From: Hyphomonadaceae bacterium UKL13-1
GTDB lineage: Bacteria; Pseudomonadota; Alphaproteobacteria; Caulobacterales; Aquidulcibacteraceae
DNA length: 64,000 nucleotides
Reading direction: 5' to 3'
NCBI GenBank assembly: GCA_001602435.1
Contig: CP012156.1
Coordinates: 3,231,898-3,295,897 of the forward strand
The translations under genes and the position numbers were made by a program. Below the pieces are notes generated by a model, which was given only the letters and a program-made list of their open reading frames with translations, was not told the origin of the DNA and made no database searches. Shown in pieces: positions 45,370 to 53,140 of the stretch (position 1 is the first letter of the stretch; the number at the start of each line of letters is the position of its first letter).

Positions 45370-46191
45370 CTAATTGCCCTTAGTCAAAGCCAGCAACACG
45401 GCAGCGCTCGAGGGCCTTCCCGCGTAGCCGGAACCCGGAACAACACCAATTGTCAGAATGCCTGATTGCCACCGTACACTTGGACGATCAAAGCTACGCT
45501 GGACGCGAATAAGTTTCACCCGGCGCTCTGGCCGACCAAAATAGCCGCGTGGGGCGCGCGACATGCCTTGCGCGGCGCGTTCGAGCGCTTCGTAGACGAG
45601 GGCAGGCGGCAATGCGCCCGAGGCTTCCACCCTTATGCTCCGGCTAGAGAATTTATCAAACCACCGCAGCGCTTTTTCGAGCGTCGCTTGTAACGTGCCC
45701 TCGCTCCGAGCAGGTGCCGATAAGGTTTTGGCTTTGCCTTCGCTGGATGCAAGGCCGCCATTGGTGCCGAGTGGCCCGTAAATTGTTACCCCGCCTAAAG
45801 TCGTAATTCGAATGATGACTTCGCCAATATCATTGCGCAGAAATTCATCGCCACGTGGGCCCCATTGCGAGGTTAGGGCCCAAACCTCTGGATCGCCGTC
45901 AAATCGCAACAAGACGACGCGGGGCTGGGACCGGTCGAGCACAAAGCGGATGTTGTTTGGTCCAGCACTGAAAGAGACTGCTTGCGCGGCAGCTGCATTG
46001 GGGCTGGAAAATATGTCGTTTAGGGTAAGGTCGCTGGCGCGCTTTTGCGTTTGTGCAGTGGCCGATCCGCCGAACATCAACCCCAACGCCATAAAGGCAC
46101 ACGAGAGCCAGCTCAACAAAGGTTGAGCGCAAACACCTGAACCCAGATGCCTTTCACTTACGAGACCGTCCCTAATCACCATGCCGTCCAT
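45370..46191 (-). CDS. Unknown secreted protein, possibly DUF4908-like
   Basis: Exported protein of about 273 residues. After a polar lead, a signal segment (LLSWLSCAFMALGLMFGG) ends near SATAQT. The mature part has VSFSAGPNNIRFVLDRS, RVVLLRFDGDPEVWAL and a region with ATLEKALRWFDKFSSRS, and resembles proteins labelled DUF4908 in Caulobacterales. That match is from memory and uncertain. No catalytic motif is seen. A GTG at 46197, ATG at 46191 and ATG at 46182 are all possible starts. Confidence 0.55.
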   Translation of the reverse strand: MDGMVIRDGLVSERHLGSGVCAQPLLSWLSCAFMALGLMFGGSATAQTQKRASDLTLNDIFSSPNAAAAQAVSFSAGPNNIRFVLDRSQPRVVLLRFDGDPEVWALTSQWGPRGDEFLRNDIGEVIIRITTLGGVTIYGPLGTNGGLASSEGKAKTLSAPARSEGTLQATLEKALRWFDKFSSRSIRVEASGALPPALVYEALERAAQGMSRAPRGYFGRPERRVKLIRVQRSFDRPSVRWQSGILTIGVVPGSGYAGRPSSAAVLLALTKGN

Positions 46192-46267
46192 ATGCACCTA
46201 GAATCTGGCAACATAGAGACAAAAGTGTAACGAAGCGCAGTGAAAATTTCCTTACAGACGTGCGCTT

Positions 46268-47152
46268 TTATTCCGCCGCCTCTTGGCCCCGCATTTCGTA
46301 ATGCGCGCCCTGGTCCATTAAGTCCGGCAAACCCAACAAGTCATTGATTTGTTTGAAGTCTAACATTCGATCTCGGAAGAGAGCGGTCGTGCCATTGGCA
46401 TTTAGGGATTGCAAAAATTGCTGTGCGATAAAAGCATGAACCCGCACCATTGAACCAGGCGCAATCACCAAACGATATCCCATGTCAGATAATTGGTCGC
46501 ATGTAAGTAGCGGTGTTTTGCCGCCCTCAACCATATTGGCCAACAGAGGTGTGTTGGGGAAGGCCTGGCAAATCGCCTGCATCTGATCAATCGCCTGTGG
46601 CGCTTCGACAAATAGGATGTCCGCACCCGCCTGACGATAAAGCTCTGCCCGTGCAAGAGCGGGCTCAAATCCCTCAACGGCAATGGCATCCGTGCGGGCG
46701 ATGACCAGGGTCTGCTCCGAGGTGCGGGCATCGACTGCGGCCTTGATTTTGCCGACCATTTCATTGGCGGCGACCAATTCCTTGCCAGCTAAATGGCCAC
46801 AGCGTTTGGGCGCTGTTTGATCTTCCAATTGCAAGGCATTGGCCCCCATCCGCTCAAACAAACGCACGGTATGTTGGACATTCAAGGCATTGCCAAAGCC
46901 AGTATCCGCATCGACGATCAGCGGAATCTGCACGCGATCGCGCACGCGGCCAATGATGTCGGCAACTTGGGTAGCTGACACCAACCCAATATCTGGCCGA
47001 CCCAATTGCGTATAAGAAATCGACGCGCCCGACATATAAATGGCTTCAAAGCCTGCCTGTTCCACCAAAAGCGCGCTTAAGGCGTCATAGGCCCCTGGGG
47101 CCAATAGGGCTTTGCTTTGGCCGAGCCGCTCGTGCAAAGAAAATTGTGTCAT
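46268..47152 (-). CDS. Isocitrate lyase/PEP mutase superfamily lyase
   Basis: Lyase of 294 residues with the ICL/PEPM barrel: YMSGASIS, VDADTGFGNALNV for metal binding, and the catalytic loop KRCGHLAGKEL. The Cys in KRCGH marks a true lyase such as methylisocitrate lyase or 2,3-dimethylmalate lyase rather than a phosphonomutase. It is next to genes for a two-subunit aconitase-type dehydratase, the same combination as dimethylmalate dehydratase plus dimethylmalate lyase in nicotinate degraders. The reaction would split an alkylmalate to pyruvate (or glyoxylate/succinate-type products) and a short acid; the exact substrate is unknown. Confidence 0.85.
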   Translation of the reverse strand: MTQFSLHERLGQSKALLAPGAYDALSALLVEQAGFEAIYMSGASISYTQLGRPDIGLVSATQVADIIGRVRDRVQIPLIVDADTGFGNALNVQHTVRLFERMGANALQLEDQTAPKRCGHLAGKELVAANEMVGKIKAAVDARTSEQTLVIARTDAIAVEGFEPALARAELYRQAGADILFVEAPQAIDQMQAICQAFPNTPLLANMVEGGKTPLLTCDQLSDMGYRLVIAPGSMVRVHAFIAQQFLQSLNANGTTALFRDRMLDFKQINDLLGLPDLMDQGAHYEMRGQEAAE

Positions 47153-47161
47153 GCTCGATCC

Positions 47162-47659
47162 CTATGTGCCGCGTCTTGCGTGTAGATGGGCGATCAGGCC
47201 CCCGGCCCGCACCATGGCCATCAAATGGTCTGGTATAGGCTTACATGATAAAATCTCACCACGTGTCTTGTTCGTGATCTTGCCCAAGACTGGGTCGACC
47301 ATCAACTGGTCGCCTTCAGCAATCCGATGAGCATCTTCACAAAATAAGGCTGGAAGGCCCAAGTTCAGGGCATTGCGGTAGAAAATGCGCGCAAAGCTGG
47401 GTGCAATCACGGCACCAACACCCAATTGACGCAAACTAACTGCCGCTTGCTCTCGCGAGGAGCCGAGACCGAAATTCTTGCCTGCGACAACAAAGTCGCC
47501 AGGCTGAACGGCTTTTGCAAAATCTGGGGCGATGGCTTCAAGGCAGTGCTGAGCCAATTCTTCCGGAGAAAGCTTCATAAGATGACCCGGTGCCAGAAGG
47601 TCGGTGTCAATATTGTCGCCAAAGATAAAGGCACGGCCAAATCCTGCGGCTTCTGTCAT
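47162..47659 (-). CDS. Aconitase-type dehydratase, small subunit (LeuD-like)
   Basis: Swivel-domain subunit of 165 residues like LeuD, homoaconitase small chain or DmdB. It shows FGDNIDTDLLAPGHLM and GKNFGLGSSREQAA, where the SSRE arginine binds substrate. It would pair with the large subunit encoded directly upstream, whose stop overlaps this ATG (ATGA). The lyase gene follows after nine bases. Conventional leucine synthesis is less likely because no leuB or leuA neighbours are present and a lyase is. Confidence 0.88.
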   Translation of the reverse strand: MTEAAGFGRAFIFGDNIDTDLLAPGHLMKLSPEELAQHCLEAIAPDFAKAVQPGDFVVAGKNFGLGSSREQAAVSLRQLGVGAVIAPSFARIFYRNALNLGLPALFCEDAHRIAEGDQLMVDPVLGKITNKTRGEILSCKPIPDHLMAMVRAGGLIAHLHARRGT

Positions 47660-48972
47660 GCTAAACCTGCCAAATCGGCTGCGTGAACTCGGGGATTACT
47701 TATGCAGCCAGCGATCGCACTGGCGGCAACCGTATAGGGCGAACCCAGATAAACGAAGGCCTCAGAATGACCCATCCTGCCTTTGAAATTGCGATTGGTG
47801 GTGGAGATACAGGTTTCGCCTGCCGCCAGAAGGCCCGCCCCCATGCCCGCGCACGCGCCACAACCCGACGGCAATAGGGTTGCTCCAGCAGCTAATAATA
47901 CCGACAGAGTGCCATCTGCTGCGGCATCGGCTGTGACCTGCGAACTGGCTGGCGCGACGAGTAGACGCACCCCTTGGGCGACGCGCTGCCCCCTGAGGAT
48001 CTGGGCGGCCATGTGCAAATCTTCGAGCTTCGCGCCAACGCAAGCCCCGATATAGGCCTGATCGATTGGGGCACCAGTCGCATGACCAATTGGGAAGCTA
48101 TTTGCCGGTGAATGGGGAATAGCGATTTGCGGCTCTAGCTCTGAGAGATTGATCGTCACAATGCGCTCATAAGCGGCATCAGGATCGGGCTGCCAAGCCA
48201 AATCAACCGCCGAAACCTTGCCGCCATGGGCGGAAATATGAGCTAATGTCACCTCGTCTGCAGCGATCAGGCCGACTTCACCACCGAGTTCTGCGGCCAT
48301 ATTGGATAGCACCATACGCTCTTCCATCGACATCGCAGCCACACCGGGTCCACCATATTCGATAGCCTTGAAAGCATTATCCATGCCTAATTCGCGGCAC
48401 AGAAGCAGCATGACATCCTTCGCCGAAACATAGCGTTTAAAGCTACCGGTCAATTCCACGCGTATGGTTTCGGGGACGATGGTCCAAGTTTGCCCGGTGA
48501 CCACAATGCCCAACATATCTGTGGCACCAAACCCCGCAGCATAGCATCCAAAGGCGCCCGCATGTGGGGTGTGGCTGTCGCCACCCGCCACGAAAATGCC
48601 AGGGCGGAGTAAGCCCTTTTGAGGCAGAATGGCGTGGCAAATGCCTTCCATATCAAAGAAGTGGCCGATCTTTTGCTCTTGAGCAAAGTCCCTCGTGAGT
48701 TTCAGGATCGCAGCGCTTTCCGCATCGACAGCGGGCACATAATGATCAGAGACAATGACCACCCGCGACGGGTCCCATAGGCTTGCGCCCAGCGCCTCTA
48801 AATGCGGTTTCCAGCGCCGGGGCCCACTTGAATCATGCGCCATCGCAAGGTCGACTTGCACCACAACGATGTCGCCCGGTGCTACAAAGTCGCTACCCGA
48901 TGCCCGCGCCAGCAGTTTCTGGGCCAGTGTTTGACCTGAACTCACCGTTTGGGGTCTGGAAGCTTCAGACAT
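47656..48972 (-). CDS. Aconitase-type dehydratase, large subunit (LeuC-like)
   Basis: Catalytic iron-sulfur subunit of 438 residues of the LeuC/homoaconitase/DmdA group. The [4Fe-4S] ligands are Cys in IGACVGAK and the two in SGCGACAGMG; FVAGGDSHTPHAGAFGCYAAGFG and STTNRNFKGRMGH are standard active-site segments. Water would be removed and re-added on a hydroxy-dicarboxylate. It is the first gene of a three-gene run with its small subunit and the KRCGH lyase, read away from the YCII and GntR genes. Confidence 0.9.
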   Translation of the reverse strand: MSEASRPQTVSSGQTLAQKLLARASGSDFVAPGDIVVVQVDLAMAHDSSGPRRWKPHLEALGASLWDPSRVVIVSDHYVPAVDAESAAILKLTRDFAQEQKIGHFFDMEGICHAILPQKGLLRPGIFVAGGDSHTPHAGAFGCYAAGFGATDMLGIVVTGQTWTIVPETIRVELTGSFKRYVSAKDVMLLLCRELGMDNAFKAIEYGGPGVAAMSMEERMVLSNMAAELGGEVGLIAADEVTLAHISAHGGKVSAVDLAWQPDPDAAYERIVTINLSELEPQIAIPHSPANSFPIGHATGAPIDQAYIGACVGAKLEDLHMAAQILRGQRVAQGVRLLVAPASSQVTADAAADGTLSVLLAAGATLLPSGCGACAGMGAGLLAAGETCISTTNRNFKGRMGHSEAFVYLGSPYTVAASAIAGCISNPRVHAADLAGLA

Positions 48973-49090
48973 GCGCGCAGGTGCATCCTACTTTTAGAAA
49001 TGATCTATCTTTATATCAAATAACGTTTCGACATTGGCAAGGCAATGACTCACCCCTAAAGTGGCTCAAACCATGATCAGGGAGGCCCAC
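48973..49090. promoter_or_regulatory. Divergent promoter region between the dehydratase operon and the YCII gene
   Basis: On the minus strand TTGATA (49018-49013), 16 bases, TAAAAG (48996-48991) could serve the dehydratase operon. On the plus strand TTGGCA (49034-49039), 17 bases, TAAAGT (49057-49062) could serve the YCII gene. TGAT and ATCA at 49001 and 49015 are weak symmetric halves. Confidence 0.4.
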
Positions 49091-49468
49091 GTGTCCAATC
49101 CACCGACCGTACCGAGACAGAGCCAACCCACGTTTTTGTTTGTCTGCAAAGACGGGCCGACCGCTCCGGAGATGCGCCTCGAACATTTGGCTGGCCACCT
49201 GGCCCATGTAGAAGCCCATTGGCAGTCTTATGTGACGGCGGGGCCGCTGAAGGCACCTGGCAGTGCAAAGATTCACGGATCTTGCTTGATCGTCTGCGCC
49301 GATAATGAAGAGGCGGCCTGGGCGATTATGCGCGGCGATCCGTATTTTACGTGTGAGATGTTTGCCTCCATCGAAGTACATGACATGACCATGTCTATCG
49401 GACTTTATCCGGGCGGTAAGATCTGGGAGAGTCTTGACTCTGTTCGAGAGCGTGCCAACGGTGGGTGA
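49091..49468 (+). CDS. YCII family protein
   Basis: Ferredoxin-like-fold protein of 125 residues. YCII marks are FLFVCKDG near the start, RLEHLAGHLAHVEAH with the conserved His, GPL, and GSCLIVCADNEEAAWAIMRGDPY. YciI proteins are small enzymes or binding proteins of mostly unknown role; some act in degradation of aromatic or chlorinated acids. GTG at 49091 is the likely start because GGGAGG ends five bases before it. In-frame GTG at 49061 and ATG at 49073 lack such a site. It diverges from the dehydratase operon. Confidence 0.75.
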   Translation: MSNPPTVPRQSQPTFLFVCKDGPTAPEMRLEHLAGHLAHVEAHWQSYVTAGPLKAPGSAKIHGSCLIVCADNEEAAWAIMRGDPYFTCEMFASIEVHDMTMSIGLYPGGKIWESLDSVRERANGG

Positions 49469-49593
49469 AACCAACTTTACTACAGTAGGCTGCCAAAACG
49501 AGGTCTTTTTATCTTCAGTTGGCAGACTGGCTTTTCTTGATGGACACGACCTTGCCCACATCCCATGAACCAAGTTCAGAGTTAAAGGCCACC

Positions 49594-50349
49594 ATGGTCG
49601 ATGCAAGGCTGCCAACGCCCTTGTATCACCAATTGTTCTTGGTCTTGCGTGAGCGAATACGTTCCGGCGCTTTTCCTCTGGGTGCAGTTCTTCCCGGCGA
49701 GCAGGATCTGACGCATGTGTTCAATGTTTCCCGCATCACGGTGAAACGGGCACTGAATGAATTGGCGTCTGCTGGGATGGTCTCTCGCCATCGTGGTCGC
49801 GGGACAGTGGTGACCTATAATGCGACCGTGCCCGTGGTGAAGGGCAGCTTTGATAATCTCATGGAAGCCCTCAAAGTGATGGGCCTTTCCACGGAAGTTG
49901 AGCTGATTAATGTCGCGCAAGTCGCTGCCACCGCAGAGATTGCTGAACTTTTAGGCCTGCCCAGCGGCGTTCCTGTCCAGCGGGCCGAGCGGATCCGTAA
50001 GTTGGAGGGCGAGCCCTTCTCTTACATCGTCACCCATTTGCCGATTGATATTGCCGCGACTTTTGACCCGGACTCGCTCGGCCACACGCCGATGCTCGAC
50101 TTGTTAGAGCGGGCAGGCTTTGTTGCCGTTTCAGCCGAACAATGGATCACAGCCTGCAGCGCAGAGCCTGCGACCGCGCAAGCGCTGAAGATCGCAACTG
50201 GCTCGCCGCTCCTCAAAATCGTGCGTGTGATGAAGGATTCCCAATCGGCACCGATTGAAGTTGTTCAGGGCTTTTACCGCCCCGAACGCTTCCAGTATCA
50301 TATGAATCTGACGCGGCAACGCAAAGGTGGCCGCGATGAGTGGCGTTAG
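49594..50349 (+). CDS. GntR/HutC family transcriptional regulator
   Basis: Regulator with an N-terminal winged helix (LYHQLFLVLRERIRSGAF, EQDLTHVFNVSRITVKRAL, ELASAGMVSRHRGRGTVV) and a C-terminal UTRA ligand domain (PVQRAERIRKLEGEPFSYI, ITACSAEPATAQAL). HutC-type proteins usually sense a small acid or sugar phosphate and repress nearby catabolic genes. The ATG at 49594 follows AAAGG and gives the family's usual short lead; ATGs at 49540 and a further start at 49519 would add 18 or 25 residues. It probably controls the adjacent dehydratase/lyase genes. A CTACAGTAG palindrome sits at 49480-49488. Confidence 0.88.
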   Translation: MVDARLPTPLYHQLFLVLRERIRSGAFPLGAVLPGEQDLTHVFNVSRITVKRALNELASAGMVSRHRGRGTVVTYNATVPVVKGSFDNLMEALKVMGLSTEVELINVAQVAATAEIAELLGLPSGVPVQRAERIRKLEGEPFSYIVTHLPIDIAATFDPDSLGHTPMLDLLERAGFVAVSAEQWITACSAEPATAQALKIATGSPLLKIVRVMKDSQSAPIEVVQGFYRPERFQYHMNLTRQRKGGRDEWR

Positions 50350-50365
50350 CCTCTAGCCTTTAGCC

Positions 50366-51052
50366 TTATGGCTCTAGGCGATAGCCGCCACCTTCGGTAA
50401 TCAACAAGCCATTGCGGCTAGAGACCGGCTCGATCTTTTGGCGAAGACGGTAAATGTGGGTTTCCAGCGTGTGGGTCGTGACCGCAGCATTATAGCCCCA
50501 GACTTCGCGCAACAATTCGTCGCGCGGCACAGCCTTCGCGCCGGAACGATAGAGGTAGCGCAGAATTGCCGCTTCCTTATCGGTCAGACGGATACGTTTG
50601 CCGCTGGCGTCGGTCAGCGTGCGGTTGGCGGGCTTAAAGTCATAGGGCCCGATCTTCAGCGTCGCAACATCAGTTTGATCGTGGCTGCGCAAATGGGCAC
50701 GAACGCGCGCCAGCAAGACGGCGAAGCGGAACGGCTTGGTGACATAATCGTTTGCCCCGGCATCGAGACCCAAGACCGTATCGGAATCTGTGGATTGACC
50801 AGTCAGCATGATGATCGGGCCAGCAAATCCGCCTGTGCGGATCGCCTTACAGGCTTCGCGACCGTCGAGATCAGGTAGATCAATATCCAACAGGACGAGG
50901 TCAGGACCTTTGGTGCGGGCTGCGGCGACGCCGCTGGCGGCATCTTGGGCCATTACGGTGTCAAATTCCCCCGTCAGCTCGAATTGCTCGGCCAAGGTGG
51001 TACGGAGATCATGGTCGTCATCGACCAGAAGAAGGGTGCGCTTGCGTGACAT
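50366..51052 (-). CDS. cenR: OmpR-type response regulator, CenR-like
   Basis: Two-component regulator of 228 residues. The receiver has DDDHD, phospho-Asp56 in LLDIDLPDLDG and Lys106 in YVTKPF. The C-terminal winged helix of the OmpR/PhoB class contains LTDKEAAILRYLYRSGAKAVPRDELLREVWGY and the HTLETHIYRLRQKIEP recognition region. Its sequence and place near envelope genes resemble CenR of Caulobacter, an essential regulator of the cell envelope, but no histidine kinase is adjacent. It diverges from an L,D-transpeptidase gene with 75 bases between. The CenR name is likely, not certain. Confidence 0.75.
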   Translation of the reverse strand: MSRKRTLLLVDDDHDLRTTLAEQFELTGEFDTVMAQDAASGVAAARTKGPDLVLLDIDLPDLDGREACKAIRTGGFAGPIIMLTGQSTDSDTVLGLDAGANDYVTKPFRFAVLLARVRAHLRSHDQTDVATLKIGPYDFKPANRTLTDASGKRIRLTDKEAAILRYLYRSGAKAVPRDELLREVWGYNAAVTTHTLETHIYRLRQKIEPVSSRNGLLITEGGGYRLEP

Positions 51053-51067
51053 GGACCCTACATGGTT

Positions 51068-51096
51068 GCACCCTATTGCGTGATACAAGAGGGTGC
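51068..51096. promoter_or_regulatory. Inverted repeat in the cenR-like/L,D-transpeptidase divergent promoter
   Basis: GCACCCT at 51068-51074 and AGGGTGC at 51090-51096 form a perfect seven-base inverted repeat with a 15-base spacer. It lies in the 75-base interval separating the two divergent starts. No clear promoter hexamers could be assigned. Confidence 0.4.
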
Positions 51097-51127
51097 GGCA
51101 TCACAGAGTCTTGATCTGGGGGATTTT

Positions 51128-51634
51128 ATGCAGGTTTTTGCAGCATCAACATCGGGTTGGCTAACCTACGGACAAACCAAAGTCCGTTGTTCCATTGGTA
51201 AGGGCGGGGCGAAGACGGCGGCTGATAAGCGCGAAGGCGACGGGGCCAGCCCTTTGGGGGTTTGGCCAATCCGAAGCATATTGTGGCGGGAAGATCGTGG
51301 GCCAAAGCCCGTCTCTGGGTTTGAGGCAACACCGATTCAGCCCCAAGATGGCTGGTGCGACGCGTCCGATGATCCAAACTACAATCAACCCGTCACCCAT
51401 CCGTATCCAGCGAGTGCCGAACATTTGTGGCGCGAGGATGGGCTCTACAACATCATTGTCGTCCTTGGTCATAATGATGATCCCGTTGTGCCCGCGATGG
51501 GGTCAGCCATCTTCATGCATTGCGCGTCGGAAGATTATCGCCCCACTGAAGGCTGTGTTGCTTTGGCCGAAGTCGACCTGCGTGACTTGTTGGTCCACGC
51601 AAAGCCGGGCGATGCGGTGGCCTTCACAGTCTGA
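51128..51634 (+). CDS. L,D-transpeptidase catalytic domain protein (YkuD-like)
   Basis: Protein of 168 residues with the YkuD-type L,D-transpeptidase motif in shortened form: GSAIFMHCA with His131 and TEGCVAL with catalytic Cys143. The N-terminal part has a KGGAKTAADKREGDGASPLG stretch typical of the family. Such enzymes make 3-3 cross-links in peptidoglycan or attach lipoproteins. No signal peptide is seen, which is odd for a murein enzyme. The ATG at 51128 follows GGGGGA. It is divergent from the cenR-like gene. Confidence 0.8.
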   Translation: MQVFAASTSGWLTYGQTKVRCSIGKGGAKTAADKREGDGASPLGVWPIRSILWREDRGPKPVSGFEATPIQPQDGWCDASDDPNYNQPVTHPYPASAEHLWREDGLYNIIVVLGHNDDPVVPAMGSAIFMHCASEDYRPTEGCVALAEVDLRDLLVHAKPGDAVAFTV

Positions 51635-51712
51635 GATCATCTGGTTTCGCGGGCATAGTGTTGCTTGAATGCTCTTGCGTATTTGCCGCGTTTGGCGTTT
51701 TAGGCTGGCTTC

Positions 51713-53140
51713 ATGCATGAAGACGCCGCAACATCCCACAAAGACGATCTGATGGATCGCCCGACACCTGTGAAAACGGGCGACGCCGTACCTGGTAAGA
51801 CCCTGTTTATTCAGACGTATGGCTGTCAGATGAATGTCTATGACAGCGAACGCATGGCAGATGTCTTGCGGCCATTGGGCTATAGCCCGGTTGATAAGCC
51901 TGATCGCGCGAACCTTGTTGTGCTCAATACGTGCCACATTCGCGAGAAGGCGACTGAAAAAGTCTATTCCGAAATCGGTCGCTTGAAGGCGCACAAGGAC
52001 ACGATGGCGCTTAACGGCGACAAGATGACGATCGCCATCGCCGGCTGTGTGGCCCAAGCGGAGGGCGAAGAAATCATGCGCCGCGCCCCTGCTGTGGATT
52101 TGGTGGTTGGCCCGCAAGCCTATCACAAGCTGCCCGAACTCATCGCGCGCGCGGCCCGTGCCAGTGGCGAACGCCTAGAAACGAGCTTTGAAGCGGTTGA
52201 GAAGTTTGACGCCCTGCCAACCTTGCGTGCGCCAGACGGCCCATCCGCCTTTTTGTCCGTCCAAGAGGGCTGCGATAAATTCTGCACCTTCTGTGTGGTG
52301 CCTTACACACGTGGCGCAGAATATTCTCGGCCAGTGGATCCGATCATTCTAGAAGCCCGTGGCCTTGCCCAGCAAGGTGTGCGCGAGATCACGCTTCTAG
52401 GCCAAAACGTCAACGCCTATCATGGCCAAGGCCCAGCATTGGCTGGTTCTGAAACGTGGTCTTTGGCGCAATTGGTGCGCCATTTGGCCAAAATCGGCGG
52501 GATTGAGCGCATCCGCTATACGACTTCCCACCCGTGTGACATGAGTGATGATCTGATCGAGGCGCATGGCGAGGTGAAGGAATTGATGCCCTATCTGCAC
52601 TTGCCCGTGCAGTCTGGCTCCAACAAAATCCTCAAAGCTATGAACCGCAAGCATAGTGTAGAAAGCTATCTCGACAGCATCGCTAAGGTGCGTCAGGCCC
52701 GCCCGGATATCGCCTTGGCCTCTGATTTCATTGTGGGCTTCCCCGGTGAGACCGAGCAAGACTTTGAAGATACGATGGAATTGGTCCGCGCTGTTGGCTA
52801 TGCGGGTGCCTATAGCTTCAAATATTCCAAGCGCCCCGGCACACCGGCCTCGGAAATGTTTGGCCAAGTCGCTTCTGAAGTGGCCGACGACCGGTTGCAG
52901 CGCCTACAGGCTCTGATCCTAGAGCAACAGCGCGCCTTCAATGCCGCCAAAGTTGGTGAGACGTTTGACGTGCTCTTTACGGGCAAGGGCCGCAACGAAG
53001 GGCAAATTTTGGGCCGGAGTCCTTGGTTGCAATCTGTGCATGTGGCGGGGCCAGCGGAATTGATCGGCCAACTTCACAGCGTGCGCATCATTGGTACGAT
53101 GCCGAATTCCCTAACTGGGGAATTGGTGACCGCTTCGTGA
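51713..53140 (+). CDS. miaB: tRNA-2-methylthio-N6-dimethylallyladenosine synthase
   Basis: Radical-SAM methylthiotransferase that converts i6A37 to ms2i6A37 in tRNA; 475 residues. The N-terminal UPF0004 domain has [14 protein letters not shown] and NTCHIREKA cysteines. The radical-SAM cluster is [17 protein letters not shown], and a C-terminal TRAM domain has the [15 protein letters not shown] pattern. An alternative ATG at 51752 is possible. The stop overlaps the phoH-ybeY GTG start. It heads a conserved plus-strand block. Confidence 0.96.
   Translation: MHEDAATSHKDDLMDRPTPVKTGDAVPGKTLFIQTYGCQMNVYDSERMADVLRPLGYSPVDKPDRANLVVLNTCHIREKATEKVYSEIGRLKAHKDTMALNGDKMTIAIAGCVAQAEGEEIMRRAPAVDLVVGPQAYHKLPELIARAARASGERLETSFEAVEKFDALPTLRAPDGPSAFLSVQEGCDKFCTFCVVPYTRGAEYSRPVDPIILEARGLAQQGVREITLLGQNVNAYHGQGPALAGSETWSLAQLVRHLAKIGGIERIRYTTSHPCDMSDDLIEAHGEVKELMPYLHLPVQSGSNKILKAMNRKHSVESYLDSIAKVRQARPDIALASDFIVGFPGETEQDFEDTMELVRAVGYAGAYSFKYSKRPGTPASEMFGQVASEVADDRLQRLQALILEQQRAFNAAKVGETFDVLFTGKGRNEGQILGRSPWLQSVHVAGPAELIGQLHSVRIIGTMPNSLTGELVTAS

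Noticed and set aside
49480..49488. CTACAGTAG palindrome before the GntR gene as an operator
   Set aside because: The arms are only four bases, so chance occurrence is likely; it is mentioned in the GntR entry but not claimed as a site.
50355..50376. Imperfect hairpin between the GntR gene and the cenR-like gene
   Set aside because: Seven of nine pairs form but two central mismatches and no T-tract make terminator function doubtful.
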